Assembly (NCBI RefSeq): GCF_003337555.1
Contig: NZ_QPJK01000013.1
Location: 124,001-188,000, forward strand
DNA length: 64,000 nt
Direction: 5' to 3'
Origin: Pseudorhodoferax soli
Lineage (GTDB): Bacteria > Pseudomonadota > Gammaproteobacteria > Burkholderiales > Burkholderiaceae_C
Below the pieces are notes generated by a model, which worked only from the letters and a program-made list of their open reading frames with translations, did no database searches and had not been told where the DNA came from. The translations under genes and the position numbers were made by a program. Below, piece after piece: positions 33,625 to 42,456 of the stretch; the first letter of the stretch is position 1, and each line of letters starts with the position of its first letter.

Positions 33625-34500
33625 ATGGGACAGATCGTCGGCGCGGCCCTTGTGTCGCACCACCCCGGCCTGATGCAGTGCGAGGAGTTCCGCCGTGCGA
33701 TGGGCGCGGGCGAGGACTCCGACCTGATCGCCGGCTACGCGCGGCTGCGCCAGCAGCTCGAGGGGCTGAAGCCCGATGTCGTGGTGGTCTTCGACAGCCA
33801 CTGGTTCACCACCGGCTACCACCTGGTGGACGGCGGCACCCGCTACACCGGCACGTACCTCTCCGACGAGATGCCCTGGTACCTGCACGGCGTGCCGTAC
33901 GACTACCGCGGCCACCCGCAGCTGGCGCTGGACATCGAGGCCGTCTCGCGCGAGCGCGGCGGCTACAACCGCGCCATCCAGCACCCCGACCTGGGCCGCC
34001 ACTACGCCACCGTGAACCTGGTCAAGCACCTGCGGCTGGAGATGTCGGACACGCCCGTCGTCACCGTCAGCTCCTGCCAGAACTGCAGCTGGCAGCATTT
34101 CCTGGAATCCGGCGAGACCATCGGCGAGGCCATCCGCCGCAGCGGCCTGCGCGTCGTGCTGCTGGGCTCCGGCGCGTTGAGCCACAAGTTCAACGGCATC
34201 GACTGGAAGCCGAACCACCCGCGCATCTTCCACGAGAGCAATGTGTCCTCGCCCGAGAACATCGCGAGCGACAAGCGGGCCATCGCGCTGATGGAGGAGG
34301 GCCGGCACGACCAGATCCTGGCGCGCTGGGACGAGGACTACCGGCGCAAGCCCTGGGAGGCCTTCGGCGCCCACTACCTGCAGATGCTGGGCGCCATGGG
34401 TGGCGCCGCATGCCGGGCCAAAGGCACCGCGTTGTCGGCCTACGAGAACGCGCGTGGCACCGGCAACATCCACATCTGGTTCGACACGGAGGCCGCATGA
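33625..34500 (+). CDS. hpaD: 3,4-dihydroxyphenylacetate 2,3-dioxygenase
   Basis: Protein of 291 residues of the class III (LigB-type) extradiol dioxygenases, which open homoprotocatechuate next to the hydroxyls using Fe(II). Seen: ALVSHHPGLM with the first metal His pair, VVVFDSHWF with the next His, and a conserved Glu-rich tail region. The ATG at 33625 follows AGGAG; an ATG at 33607 is a possible alternative. The stop overlaps the hpaG start (ATGA). The gene makes homoprotocatechuate the probable substrate of the operon; the hydroxylase HpaBC that would supply it from 4-hydroxyphenylacetate is not in the window. Confidence 0.88.
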   Translation: MGQIVGAALVSHHPGLMQCEEFRRAMGAGEDSDLIAGYARLRQQLEGLKPDVVVVFDSHWFTTGYHLVDGGTRYTGTYLSDEMPWYLHGVPYDYRGHPQLALDIEAVSRERGGYNRAIQHPDLGRHYATVNLVKHLRLEMSDTPVVTVSSCQNCSWQHFLESGETIGEAIRRSGLRVVLLGSGALSHKFNGIDWKPNHPRIFHESNVSSPENIASDKRAIALMEEGRHDQILARWDEDYRRKPWEAFGAHYLQMLGAMGGAACRAKGTALSAYENARGTGNIHIWFDTEAA

Positions 34501-35441
34501 ACTTCGAATTTCCCCTCCGGCAGTTGCCCGCGGTGATGGTCGGCCCGCGCGTCGAGCGCCGCCGCGTGCTGGTGGGTGGCAGCGCCTACTGGGGCACCAT
34601 CGTCGAGGAGGGCGCCGACGCGGGCCAGCTGCGGCTGGACGATGGCCGCCTGCTGGATGCCGATGCGCAGGCCTACCTGCCACCGGTCAGCCCGAGCAAG
34701 ATCATCGCGGTGCACATCAGCTACAGCTCCCGTAGCGTCGAGACGCGCAACAAGCCCAAGCCGACCGAGACGCCGACCTACTTCACCAAGCCGCCCACGG
34801 CGCTCAATGGCCACAAGGGCCAGATCCTGAAGCCGGCCGACTGCAAGTACCTCAACTACGAGGGCGAGTACGCCGTGGTGATCGGCCGCACCTGCCGCAA
34901 CGTGACGCCAGACGAGGCCTGGGACTGCATCGAAGGTTTCTGCCCCGCGCTGGACATGGGCCTGCAGGATTTCCGCGACACCGACCAGGGCAGCATGCTG
35001 CGCGTGAAGGGAGCCGACACGCTGCTGCCCATCGGCCCCGGCATCGTGCGCGGCGTGAACCTGTTCGAGCAGACGCTGCGCACCTATGTCGATGGCCTGG
35101 TCGTGCAGGAAGCGCAGATCGGCGAGGAGACCATCTGGGGGCCGCACTACGTCATTGCCGACATTGCGCGCCACATCACGCTGGTGCCGGGCGACGTGAT
35201 CCTGATGGGCACGCCCTGCCATTCACGCAGCGTGGACCCGGGGCATTTCGTGGAGTGCGAGATCACGGGCATCGGCCGTGTCGGCGGCACCGTGGTGGCC
35301 ATCGAGGCGCCGCGGGCCGCGGCGCTCGGCGTGGGCCACATGCCGGCCGACACGCCCGAGGTGCGCCGCGTGGCGCTGGGCTTCGACGAGCGCGTGCCCG
35401 AGCGCTTCAAGGACAACCTGCGCAAGACGCGTCGGCCCTGA
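34497..35441 (+). CDS. hpaG: Fumarylacetoacetate hydrolase-fold isomerase/decarboxylase
   Basis: Protein of 314 residues. The FAH fold is clear: KIIAVHISYSSR, metal-binding NYEGEYAVVIGR, DMGLQDFRDTDQGSMLRVKG and GDVILMGTPCHS. In the pathway HpaG first decarboxylates 5-oxopent-3-ene-1,2,5-tricarboxylate and then isomerises the product. E. coli HpaG is a two-domain duplication of about 430 residues; here there is one catalytic domain, so it may do both steps as an oligomer or only one. It is coupled to hpaD by ATGA and is the last gene of the operon. Confidence 0.82.
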   Translation: MNFEFPLRQLPAVMVGPRVERRRVLVGGSAYWGTIVEEGADAGQLRLDDGRLLDADAQAYLPPVSPSKIIAVHISYSSRSVETRNKPKPTETPTYFTKPPTALNGHKGQILKPADCKYLNYEGEYAVVIGRTCRNVTPDEAWDCIEGFCPALDMGLQDFRDTDQGSMLRVKGADTLLPIGPGIVRGVNLFEQTLRTYVDGLVVQEAQIGEETIWGPHYVIADIARHITLVPGDVILMGTPCHSRSVDPGHFVECEITGIGRVGGTVVAIEAPRAAALGVGHMPADTPEVRRVALGFDERVPERFKDNLRKTRRP

Positions 35442-35458
35442 CGCCTGCCACGCAGGCG
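35442..35458. terminator. Stem-loop between convergent hpaG and PEP-CTERM gene
   Basis: CGCCTGC-CAC-GCAGGCG follows the hpaG stop immediately. The 7-base stem is perfect and serves both strands, but no T-run follows. Confidence 0.45.
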
Positions 35459-35466
35459 CCCTGGCC

Positions 35467-36132
35467 TCAGCGGGCCCGGCGGCGTGCCCAGCCCAGGGCG
35501 CCCAGGCTCAGCAGCAGCAGCGAGGCCATGCCCGGCTCGGGCACTTCGCTTGCGGGCGCCTGCAGCACGAAGGCCAGGTTGTCGGCATAGCCATCGTTGT
35601 CGCCACCGCCGTTGCGCTCCATCGACAGCCAGAACGCCAGCGAACTCGTGCCCACCGGCAGCAGGCCGTCGGTCTCGCGGTAGAACAGGCCGGTCTGGTT
35701 GTTGCGGTCGGCGGCCGTCACGGCGCCGATCGCCGCGCCGCCGATCTCGGCGCCGAACGCATCGAGGAACTGCACGTAGAACAGCGCGTTGTCCGTCTGG
35801 TTGCTCCAGCCGCCGAGCCAGCCGCTCAGCGAGTAGCTGATGGACTGGGTGGTGGCCATGCCGAAGTCCAGCGCCTGGTAGCCGACAGCGTACGCGCCGG
35901 TGCCCGTGAACATCTTGGCGCCGCGGTCGTCCGGCCCTGGCTGCGTGGGCAGCACCCAGTTGCTGCCGTAGCTCACGGACTGGATGTTGCCGTAGGCGTC
36001 GTAGCCGCTCCATCCGGCGGTGCCGGCCTCGGCGCCGCCGTTGACGACCAGGTTGCTGCCATAGACGGCAGCCGCCTGGCTGCTGCAGGCCACGGCCAGC
36101 AGGGCCGTGGCAAGAAGGTGTCGAAAGTTCAT
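35467..36132 (-). CDS. PEP-CTERM sorting-domain protein
   Basis: Protein of 221 residues with signal peptide (LLATALLAVACSSQAAA) and the canonical PEP-CTERM end: VPEPGMASLLLLSLGALGW then ARRRAR. The body (LVVNGGAEAGTAGWSGYD, then a beta-rich domain) resembles secreted carbohydrate-binding-like modules of this class. An exosortase elsewhere in the genome is needed to process it. It is separated from the phospholipase C gene by only 20 bases and lies downstream of it on the same strand, so the two may be cotranscribed. Confidence 0.85.
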   Translation of the reverse strand: MNFRHLLATALLAVACSSQAAAVYGSNLVVNGGAEAGTAGWSGYDAYGNIQSVSYGSNWVLPTQPGPDDRGAKMFTGTGAYAVGYQALDFGMATTQSISYSLSGWLGGWSNQTDNALFYVQFLDAFGAEIGGAAIGAVTAADRNNQTGLFYRETDGLLPVGTSSLAFWLSMERNGGGDNDGYADNLAFVLQAPASEVPEPGMASLLLLSLGALGWARRRAR

Positions 36133-36152
36133 TGCAGAAAAGTCCTCGTGGT

Positions 36153-38324
36153 TCAGTTGATGCGGTACTGGTCCAGCTGGGCGGCGCCTTGCATCGCGGG
36201 GTCGCTGATGGAAGGCAGGCCGTTCTCCAGGTGGCCGGCGAAGCGGCGCAGCCAGGTCGGCGCGCCGTTCACGCGCAGGCTGTAGTCGTACCAGTGCGAA
36301 CTCGTGCCCAGCGGCAGCCGCATGCTGCTGCGCGAGCGCGCCACCACGCGCACCTCTGGCAAGGTGTTCGTGTAGTACTTGTTGGCCGTCAGCTGGAAGG
36401 TGCAGGGCTGGCCGCCGTTGTTGACGAGCTCGAGCACGAGCTCGCCCGTCGCGCGCTCGGCCCGCACGATCACTTCCGGCACGGCCGCGCCACTGGCGCG
36501 GCGCACGTCGCCCGTGATGTGGCGGTGAAAGCCGTTGGGCCCCAGCACCCAGAGGTCGTAGGCGGCGGCCGTGGCCCAGCGGCCCTGCAGCTGCTTGCCG
36601 GCTTCCACCGTGTAGCGGCGCGGCACCTGGTCCAGCGCCAGGCGGTCGTAGACGTGGAACACGGCGCCGGCTTCACCGGCGTTCTCGAACGTCAGCAGCA
36701 CCGCGCCGGTCTCGACCTGGGCCTGCACCTGCAGCTCGTAGGGCAGGGCGCGCGCGGGGCGCACGCCTGCGGCCTGCACGGGTGCCGCGAGCGTGGTCGG
36801 CGTGGCGGGCACCTTGGTGTTGGGCAGCGCCAGCGACTGCGCGCGGCGCGCGGCCGTGGCGGGCAGCAGCTGCAGGAAGCCGCTGTCCTCGGGGTTCACG
36901 AAGTCGAAGCACGACAGCAGGTTGCCCGAGACGGCACGGCGCCAGGGGCTGACCAGCGGCTCCTGCACGCCGAAGCGCGCTTCGATGAAGCGCAGCACGG
37001 AGCTGTGGTCGGCCACCTGGGAGTTGACCCAGCCACCCTTGGTCCAGGGCGAGACCACGTACATGGGCACGCGCGGGCCCAGGCCGTAGGGGCGGTTGAT
37101 GGTGCGGGGGTCCGCGCCGTTGAGCACGTTGTGGTATTCGCCCGTGGTGTCCACGGTGGAGGCGCCGGCCAGCTGGGCCTGCGCCGGATTGCTGCTGTAG
37201 GCCGTGTACGAGGGCACGGCCGGCGGCGGCATGTGGTCGAAGAAGCCGTCGTTCTCGTCGAAGTTGACGAGCAGCACGGTCTTGCTCCAGACCTCGGGAT
37301 TGGACGTCAGGGCGTCCAGCACGCGGGCCGTGTAGTCGGCGCCCGAGGCCGGGCTCGACGGGCCAGGGTGCTCGGAGCCTTCGGCCGTGGCGACGATCCA
37401 GCTGACCTGCGGCAGCCGGTCGGCCAGCACGTCGGCCTTGAGCAGGTCCAGGTCGCGCGTGCTCACGCCGCGATCGCGCAGCGCCTGCGAGTAGCCCGGG
37501 CGCAGGTACCAGGCGTTGCGGAAGTTGCGGAAACCGGCCAGCGGGTTGTCGGTGAAGTTGTCCGCCATGTTCTGGTAGACCTGCCAGCTGATGCCGGCGG
37601 CCTGCAGGCGCTCGGCGTAGGTGGTCCAGCGGTAGTCGGTGCTCTGGTCCGGGTTGAAGCTGTCGCGGCTGTTGTCGGTCGACGGGCCGCCCGCCTGGGC
37701 CAGCGGGTCGTTGTGGCCGGTCCACAGGAACAGGCGGTTGGTGTTGGTGCCGGTCTGCGTCGCGCAGTGGTAGTGGTCGCACAGCGTGAAGGCGCGGGCC
37801 AGTGCGAACTGGAACGGCAGGTCGCCCTCGGCGTAGTGGCCCAGCGAATGGTTCTGCTTGGCCGCGCACCAGTCGTTCATGCGGCCGTGGTCCCAGGCGA
37901 GCTGCGCGTCCAGCCAGGAATGCGGCGTACCGGCCACGCGCATGACGGGGAAGTCCTGTTCGGTGTTGAGGCGGAACGGTGCGATGGGCTTGCTGGTCGG
38001 CCAGTTGGGCCGGCCCGGCACGGGTGCGCCGCCGACGCTGGGCTGCACGAACACGGTCTTGCCGCTGTACAGGTTCTGGCGGTCCTTCACCGGGATCGGG
38101 AACGGGTCGCCGAAGCCGCGCACGCCTTCGAGCGTGCCGAAGTAGTGGTCGAAGCTGCGGTTCTCCTGCGTCAGCACGACGATGTGCTCGACATCCTGCA
38201 GGGTGCGCGTGCGCTGGTTGGCGGGCAGGGCCAGCGCGCGCTGGATGGCCGGCGGAAAGCTGGCCAGCACGGCGCTGGCGCCGCCGGCCTGGGCCAGGGT
38301 GCGCAGGAAATCGCGGCGGCTCAT
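36153..38324 (-). CDS. Phosphocholine-specific phospholipase C, Tat-exported
   Basis: Protein of 723 residues starting MSRRDFLRTLAQAGGAS, a twin-arginine signal. The N-terminal 500 residues are a phosphoesterase domain: VEHIVVLTQENRSFDHYFGT, LFLWTGHNDP, VNFDENDGFFDHMPPP and the metal-site DHSSVLRFIEARFG. The last 200 are two C-terminal beta domains typical of the PlcC/PlcN and acid phosphatase A family. It would fold with its cofactor in the cytoplasm and be exported to cleave phospholipid head groups, for phosphate or choline supply or as a virulence factor. Substrate preference cannot be read from sequence here. Confidence 0.87.
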   Translation of the reverse strand: MSRRDFLRTLAQAGGASAVLASFPPAIQRALALPANQRTRTLQDVEHIVVLTQENRSFDHYFGTLEGVRGFGDPFPIPVKDRQNLYSGKTVFVQPSVGGAPVPGRPNWPTSKPIAPFRLNTEQDFPVMRVAGTPHSWLDAQLAWDHGRMNDWCAAKQNHSLGHYAEGDLPFQFALARAFTLCDHYHCATQTGTNTNRLFLWTGHNDPLAQAGGPSTDNSRDSFNPDQSTDYRWTTYAERLQAAGISWQVYQNMADNFTDNPLAGFRNFRNAWYLRPGYSQALRDRGVSTRDLDLLKADVLADRLPQVSWIVATAEGSEHPGPSSPASGADYTARVLDALTSNPEVWSKTVLLVNFDENDGFFDHMPPPAVPSYTAYSSNPAQAQLAGASTVDTTGEYHNVLNGADPRTINRPYGLGPRVPMYVVSPWTKGGWVNSQVADHSSVLRFIEARFGVQEPLVSPWRRAVSGNLLSCFDFVNPEDSGFLQLLPATAARRAQSLALPNTKVPATPTTLAAPVQAAGVRPARALPYELQVQAQVETGAVLLTFENAGEAGAVFHVYDRLALDQVPRRYTVEAGKQLQGRWATAAAYDLWVLGPNGFHRHITGDVRRASGAAVPEVIVRAERATGELVLELVNNGGQPCTFQLTANKYYTNTLPEVRVVARSRSSMRLPLGTSSHWYDYSLRVNGAPTWLRRFAGHLENGLPSISDPAMQGAAQLDQYRIN

Positions 38325-38767
38325 GGCTGCGCCTTCGTGCGCGGGAACGCAAAGTTGTTGGAGTGCATTTGTGGAGGTTCCAGTCGATGGGGGTGCCGAC
38401 AGGCGCATTCGCCGGTCAGGGCGAGAGCAATGTAGGCATCGACCGTGAACACCCGATGACATGCGCCGCGCACAGGCGCGCAGGCGCCCCTGGCGGCCTG
38501 GGCGCTACGGCCGCCGCGGTGCGGGCCTGGCGCGACAGGCAGCGCCGCCTGCCGGCGCCGCTGGCGATGTCGGCGCCTTGTCCTACGCAGCGGCTGCGGT
38601 CCGCGGCGCGCGCTGGTCCGTATCAGGCACTGATCGGGTGTGCTGACTGCGACGCCGAGCGGCGGGGACCAGGCAGGCATCCGGTTGCGCCTGCGCAGCC
38701 GCGCCGGTGCCCACCCACGGTGGCGCCCTGCCGATGGCGGCGCGCGAACACCCTACACGGGCAAGCC
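38325..38767. other. Gene-free region upstream of the phospholipase C
   Basis: Mostly GC-rich sequence without a coding-like frame. It must contain the phospholipase promoter on the minus strand. I see no clear repeat, RNA or terminator. Confidence 0.35.
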
Positions 38768-39154
38768 ATGCGGGGTCACTTTCTGACGGGGGAGCAGGTC
38801 GGCCGCACCATGGGCTTGCCGCACAGACCCCATGCGCCGCAGACTGCCGCGCTGCCGCCCGCCGGCGGGCTGCACTGGCGTTGGCGCCATCTCAGCGGGC
38901 TGGCCACCGTGCTCGGCGCGCTGGCGGCCCGGGCGCAGCAGTTGCCGCAGAGCCGCTGGCTGCAGGGCGCCGGCGTCTCGGGCGCCCTCATGGGCGGCAG
39001 CATGGCGGCCCGGGCGACGGCGCTGGGCACCGTGCCGGTGCCGTTGCTGTCGCAGAAGTTCTCGCAGCGCAGCCACCACGCCATGCCGGGCTTCGGCGCT
39101 GGCGCCATGCTGGCCGCCAGTTCCTTCGCGCGGTTCATCCCGGTGCTGGCCTAG
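38768..39154 (+). CDS. Hypothetical protein upstream of the ECF sigma factor
   Basis: Frame of 128 residues. Third codon positions are almost all G or C from about codon 25 onward, as expected for a real gene of this genome; the antisense frame lacks that pattern. It is rich in Ala, Gly, Gln and His, with a moderately hydrophobic C-terminus (FGAGAMLAASSFARFIPVLA). No known family. The start is uncertain; an ATG at 38810 is also possible. It sits 36 bases before the sigma factor gene and may be cotranscribed with it. Confidence 0.45.
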   Translation: MRGHFLTGEQVGRTMGLPHRPHAPQTAALPPAGGLHWRWRHLSGLATVLGALAARAQQLPQSRWLQGAGVSGALMGGSMAARATALGTVPVPLLSQKFSQRSHHAMPGFGAGAMLAASSFARFIPVLA

Positions 39155-39190
39155 CGCCCCGCTGGCCCACCTGCGCTGCGGTATTCGCCC

Positions 39191-39838
39191 ATGGCCGACG
39201 CGCATCCCGATGGTTCACCACGCCAGCCGCCAGCGGCGCGGGCCCACCTGCATGTCGTGCCGCAGGAGGGGCCGGCCGCGCCGCAGCAGATCCTGGCATG
39301 GATGCAGGCGGTGGCCGAGCTGGCCGACCGCCAGGCATTCGCCCAGCTGTTCGCGTTCTACGCGCCGCGTGTGAAGGCCTACCTCGTCCGCTCCGGGACC
39401 GAGCCCTGCCTGGCCGAGGAGATCGCCCAGGATGCGCTGCTGCTGCTGTGGCGCAAGGCGGCGCTGTTCGATGCCAAGCGGGCCAGCGTGGGCACGTGGC
39501 TGTTCACCATCGCACGCAACCTGCGCGTGGACCGCCTGCGCGGCCAGGGCGCCGCGCTCGTGCATGCCGATGCCACCGAGCTGGACGATGTGGCGGACGA
39601 CACCCCGCCGGTGGACGAGCGCCTGCACACGGCGCAACTCTGCGCCCGCATGCGCGTGGTGCTGCGCACGATGCCGGCGGAGCAGGCGCGCGTGCTGCGC
39701 CTGTGCTACTTCGAGGACCAGCCCCACACCCGCATCGCCAGCACGCTCGGCCTGCCGCTGGGCACCGTGAAGTCGCGCATGCGCGCGGCGCTTGCGCATC
39801 TGCGCCGCGCCCTGCAGGATGGCGGGCCCGCGCCATGA
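39191..39838 (+). CDS. ECF sigma factor (RpoE/SigK-like, ChrR-associated)
   Basis: Protein of 215 residues. Region 2 spans about residues 45-115 (LFAFYAPRVKAYLVRSG, LAEEIAQDALLLLWRKA, VGTWLFTIARNLRVDRLR), and region 4 about 150-205 with a helix-turn-helix (TLGLPLGTVKSRMRAALAHL). The next gene is a zinc anti-sigma factor of the ChrR type, overlapping by ATGA, so this belongs to the ECF group that answers singlet oxygen and organic peroxides in Rhodobacter. Its targets are unknown; no copy of a known binding site was searched. Confidence 0.9.
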   Translation: MADAHPDGSPRQPPAARAHLHVVPQEGPAAPQQILAWMQAVAELADRQAFAQLFAFYAPRVKAYLVRSGTEPCLAEEIAQDALLLLWRKAALFDAKRASVGTWLFTIARNLRVDRLRGQGAALVHADATELDDVADDTPPVDERLHTAQLCARMRVVLRTMPAEQARVLRLCYFEDQPHTRIASTLGLPLGTVKSRMRAALAHLRRALQDGGPAP

Positions 39839-40503
39839 CACGCATCACCCACCACCCTTCCGACGCGCTGCTGCTTTCGCATGCAGCAGGGCGGCTGCCG
39901 GCAGGGCTGGCGCTGGTCGTGGCCGTCCACATGGAAGCTTGCACACGGTGCGCGGCCTATGTCGGGGCGCTGGAGGCCGCGGGGGGCGCATTGCTCGAAG
40001 AGACGCCGCCGGCCGCCATGCACGCCCAGGCGCTGGACCAGGCCCTGGCTGCCCTGGACGCACCGCCTGCCGATGCGGCGCGGCAAGCGCCGCTGCAAGG
40101 CCCGCCGCCGCTGCCGCAGGGCGCCGCCTGGCCACTGGCGTTGGCGCTGGCCGGCAGCCAGATCGCGCCCTGGCGATGGATCGGTCGTGGCATGCGCTAC
40201 AGCCGTGTGCGGCTGGCTGGCGACGACGCTGTCGCCGTGTTCCTGCTGCGGCTGGCGCCTGGCAAGTACCTGCCGCAGCATGCGCACAGCGGGCGCGAGT
40301 TCACCCAGGTGCTGTGCGGGGGGTTCCACGACGGCCGGGCGCAGTTCCACGCGGGGGATTTCGACGCCCCCGGACGCGGCGTGCACCACCTGCCCGTGGT
40401 CCAGTCCGCAGGCGAGTGCGTCTGCCTGACGGCCGTGCAGGGACGGCTGCAGTTCGACTCTGTCTATGGCCGGCTGCTGGGGCAGCTGGCCGGTTTGGCT
40501 TGA
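39835..40503 (+). CDS. chrR: ChrR-family anti-sigma factor (zinc, cupin)
   Basis: Protein of 222 residues. The N-terminal zinc anti-sigma domain has the H-x3-C-x2-C motif with His32, Cys36 and Cys39 (HMEACTRCAAY) that holds ECF sigma factors. The C-terminal half is a cupin with HAHSGREFTQVL and HAGDFDAPGRG, in ChrR a second metal site needed for the response to singlet oxygen. Coupled to the sigma gene by ATGA. Loss of zinc or oxidation of this protein would free the sigma factor. Confidence 0.88.
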   Translation: MTRITHHPSDALLLSHAAGRLPAGLALVVAVHMEACTRCAAYVGALEAAGGALLEETPPAAMHAQALDQALAALDAPPADAARQAPLQGPPPLPQGAAWPLALALAGSQIAPWRWIGRGMRYSRVRLAGDDAVAVFLLRLAPGKYLPQHAHSGREFTQVLCGGFHDGRAQFHAGDFDAPGRGVHHLPVVQSAGECVCLTAVQGRLQFDSVYGRLLGQLAGLA

Positions 40504-40548
40504 TATAGGCAAGGCACCACCGGCTCGTGGCACCACACGCGGGGCCGC

Positions 40549-41235
40549 TCAGGCCTCGCGCATCCGCGCATTCAGCCATTCGACCAGCACGTTGTGGTAC
40601 TCCCGCTGCCAGGCGGGCTGGGTCAACGCGTGGTCGGCGTCGGCCAGCGTGTAGCGGGTCAGCGAGCGCACGCGACGGAATGCGCCGGCATAGCTGGCGA
40701 TCAGCTGCGGTGGAATGGTCTCGTCCTGGCCGGAGTCGACGAGCAGCACGTCGCCGGTGAACTGGCTGCAACACCAGAGCGCGCGGTTGTGCTCGGGCCC
40801 CAGCGGGCCGGAGCGGTAGGCCCGCAGCTCCTGCGCGTCCAGCTGCTCCTTGGGCGTGTTCCAGTCGCTGTCGGGGTAGAGGGCCGGCGAGCGCAGCACC
40901 AGCAGCCGCGCCGGCTTGGCCGCGGCCAGGAAGGTGGCCATGTAGGCGCCGAAGCTGAACCCCAACAAGGCGAGCCGGCTGCGCGCGACACCGCGCACGG
41001 CGGCGAGGTTCATGTAGTCCTCCAGCACCCGTTGCAGGGCCTGGTCGCGGGTGATGCGGGCGCGCTGGTCGGCGGGCCAGCCGGCATCCGGAATGTCGGC
41101 GCGCCGGCACAGCCAACCCGACGGTGCGAGCTGCGACTGCAAGGCGTCGAACTGCCGCCGGCCATCGTCGTCCCAGCCGGGCAGCACCAGCAGTGCCGGC
41201 GATTTCGTTGGGCTTCGTTCTGCAGGCCTGGGCAC
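40549..41235 (-). CDS. Alpha/beta hydrolase
   Basis: Protein of 228 residues from a GTG at 41235. The nucleophile elbow GFSFGAY gives the catalytic Ser; VDSGQDETIPP and DADHALTQPAWQREYHN carry the probable Asp and His. There is no signal peptide, so it is cytoplasmic. It resembles small serine esterases/dienelactone-hydrolase-like proteins, without a specific substrate. It is convergent with chrR, 45 bases apart. Confidence 0.8.
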   Translation of the reverse strand: MPRPAERSPTKSPALLVLPGWDDDGRRQFDALQSQLAPSGWLCRRADIPDAGWPADQRARITRDQALQRVLEDYMNLAAVRGVARSRLALLGFSFGAYMATFLAAAKPARLLVLRSPALYPDSDWNTPKEQLDAQELRAYRSGPLGPEHNRALWCCSQFTGDVLLVDSGQDETIPPQLIASYAGAFRRVRSLTRYTLADADHALTQPAWQREYHNVLVEWLNARMREA

Positions 41236-41620
41236 GGGTCAGCCAGGTTGGGCAACGGGCGGCGCGATGTTGCGCAATGGCTGGGCGGCGCGTGGTCTCT
41301 GCATGAAGGCCCCTCGTGGTGGTCGGCCGCCGCACACCGGCGGCCGTGTCTGGTTGTACGGAGCGCGTGCACGGGCGGCGTGTGGGAGAGGGGCTGTGCC
41401 GCGCGTCGTCAAGATGCGAACAGCCTCCGTCGGCGGCAGGCTGCGGGATGTCACGATGGCGCGATGGCGCCGCCGCCGACGCACGGCGCATGCGGTTTCC
41501 GACATCCGGCCCGCCCCCTTGCTGCGTACAACGGGTGACAGTGGGTTGTCATGCATCCATCGGCGTGCCAGCCCCCTGCCTGCCCTGAACGGGCAGCTCA
41601 CCAACTTGAGGAAACACGAC
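41236..41620. other. Gene-free region between hydrolase and stress genes
   Basis: A 385-base gap between divergent genes. Apart from the ribosome site GAGGAAA before 41621, I see no repeat, hairpin with T-run or RNA. Promoters for both directions must lie here. Confidence 0.35.
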
Positions 41621-41860
41621 ATGGCGCAATCCAATGGCCTGGGCATCCGCAGCAAGCAGCCCGACGGACCGGAAGTCGACGAGGCGGAGCGCAAGGTCGG
41701 CGCAGTGCTCCGCGACCTGGAGGACAAGACCGACGTGGACGTCAAGGACATCGACCTGGAGGAGGTCGTGGACAGGGACGCGCAGGACCGGCCCGTCGTC
41801 AAGAAGGCGGTGGACATCCAGGCCCAGGAGCGGCCGAAGAAGAAGGGCTGGGCCAGCTGA
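41621..41860 (+). CDS. Small charged protein, function unknown
   Basis: Protein of 79 residues, very rich in Asp, Glu, Lys and Arg (LEDKTDVDVKDIDLEEVVDR), ending in a basic tail (RPKKKGWAS). GAGGAAA precedes the ATG and third positions are GC-rich, so it is a real gene. No known family; probably soluble and partly disordered. It is followed after 23 bases by the DUF1003 membrane protein and probably shares its transcript. Confidence 0.65.
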   Translation: MAQSNGLGIRSKQPDGPEVDEAERKVGAVLRDLEDKTDVDVKDIDLEEVVDRDAQDRPVVKKAVDIQAQERPKKKGWAS

Positions 41861-41883
41861 GGGCAGCGGCGCTGCCGACCGCG

Positions 41884-42414
41884 ATGTCCAAGTCCAGCTA
41901 CCGCGATCCGGGCACGGCCGAGGAGCTCACCGAGCACAACGTGCGCGCCATGCGGCATCTGGACGATGCAGCGGCACGCCATGAAACCCCCGCGGACCGG
42001 GCTGCCGCGCGCATCGCCAACTGGTGCGGGAGGATCCAGTTCGTCTGGCTCCACGTGGCCTGGTTCGGCGGCTGGATCGCGTTCAACAGCCTGCCCATGC
42101 TGCCGCATTTCGATCCCTATCCGTTCACCTTCCTGGTGCTGGTGGTGTCGCTCGAGGCGATCTTCCTCTCCACCTTCGTGCTGATGAGCCAGAACCACGA
42201 GGCGCGCATCACCGAGCGCCGCAACAAGCTCGACCTGCAGATCAACCTGCTGACCGAGCAGGAGAACACCAAGGCGCTGCAGCTGCTCGCGCGCATCGCC
42301 GACAAGCTCGGCGTCGAGGACGCTTCCGGCGGCCTCGCCGCGCTGGAGCAGGCCACCCGGCCCGAGAGCCTGGCCCGCCAGATCGACCAGGCCTACCCCG
42401 AAGAGCGCAGGTGA
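41884..42414 (+). CDS. DUF1003 membrane protein
   Basis: Protein of 176 residues. Two membrane helices lie at about residues 52-72 (FVWLHVAWFGGWIAFN) and 84-104 (FTFLVLVVSLEAIFLSTFVL), followed by the family signature SQNHEARITERRNKLDLQINL and a helical C-terminus. DUF1003 proteins are inner-membrane proteins of unknown role, often found near stress or metal-resistance genes. Next to catalase HPII on the other strand. Confidence 0.85.
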   Translation: MSKSSYRDPGTAEELTEHNVRAMRHLDDAAARHETPADRAAARIANWCGRIQFVWLHVAWFGGWIAFNSLPMLPHFDPYPFTFLVLVVSLEAIFLSTFVLMSQNHEARITERRNKLDLQINLLTEQENTKALQLLARIADKLGVEDASGGLAALEQATRPESLARQIDQAYPEERR

Positions 42415-42456
42415 AGCGCCAGCCGCACCCGGCGGTGCGGCGGCGCGGTGGCGGTG

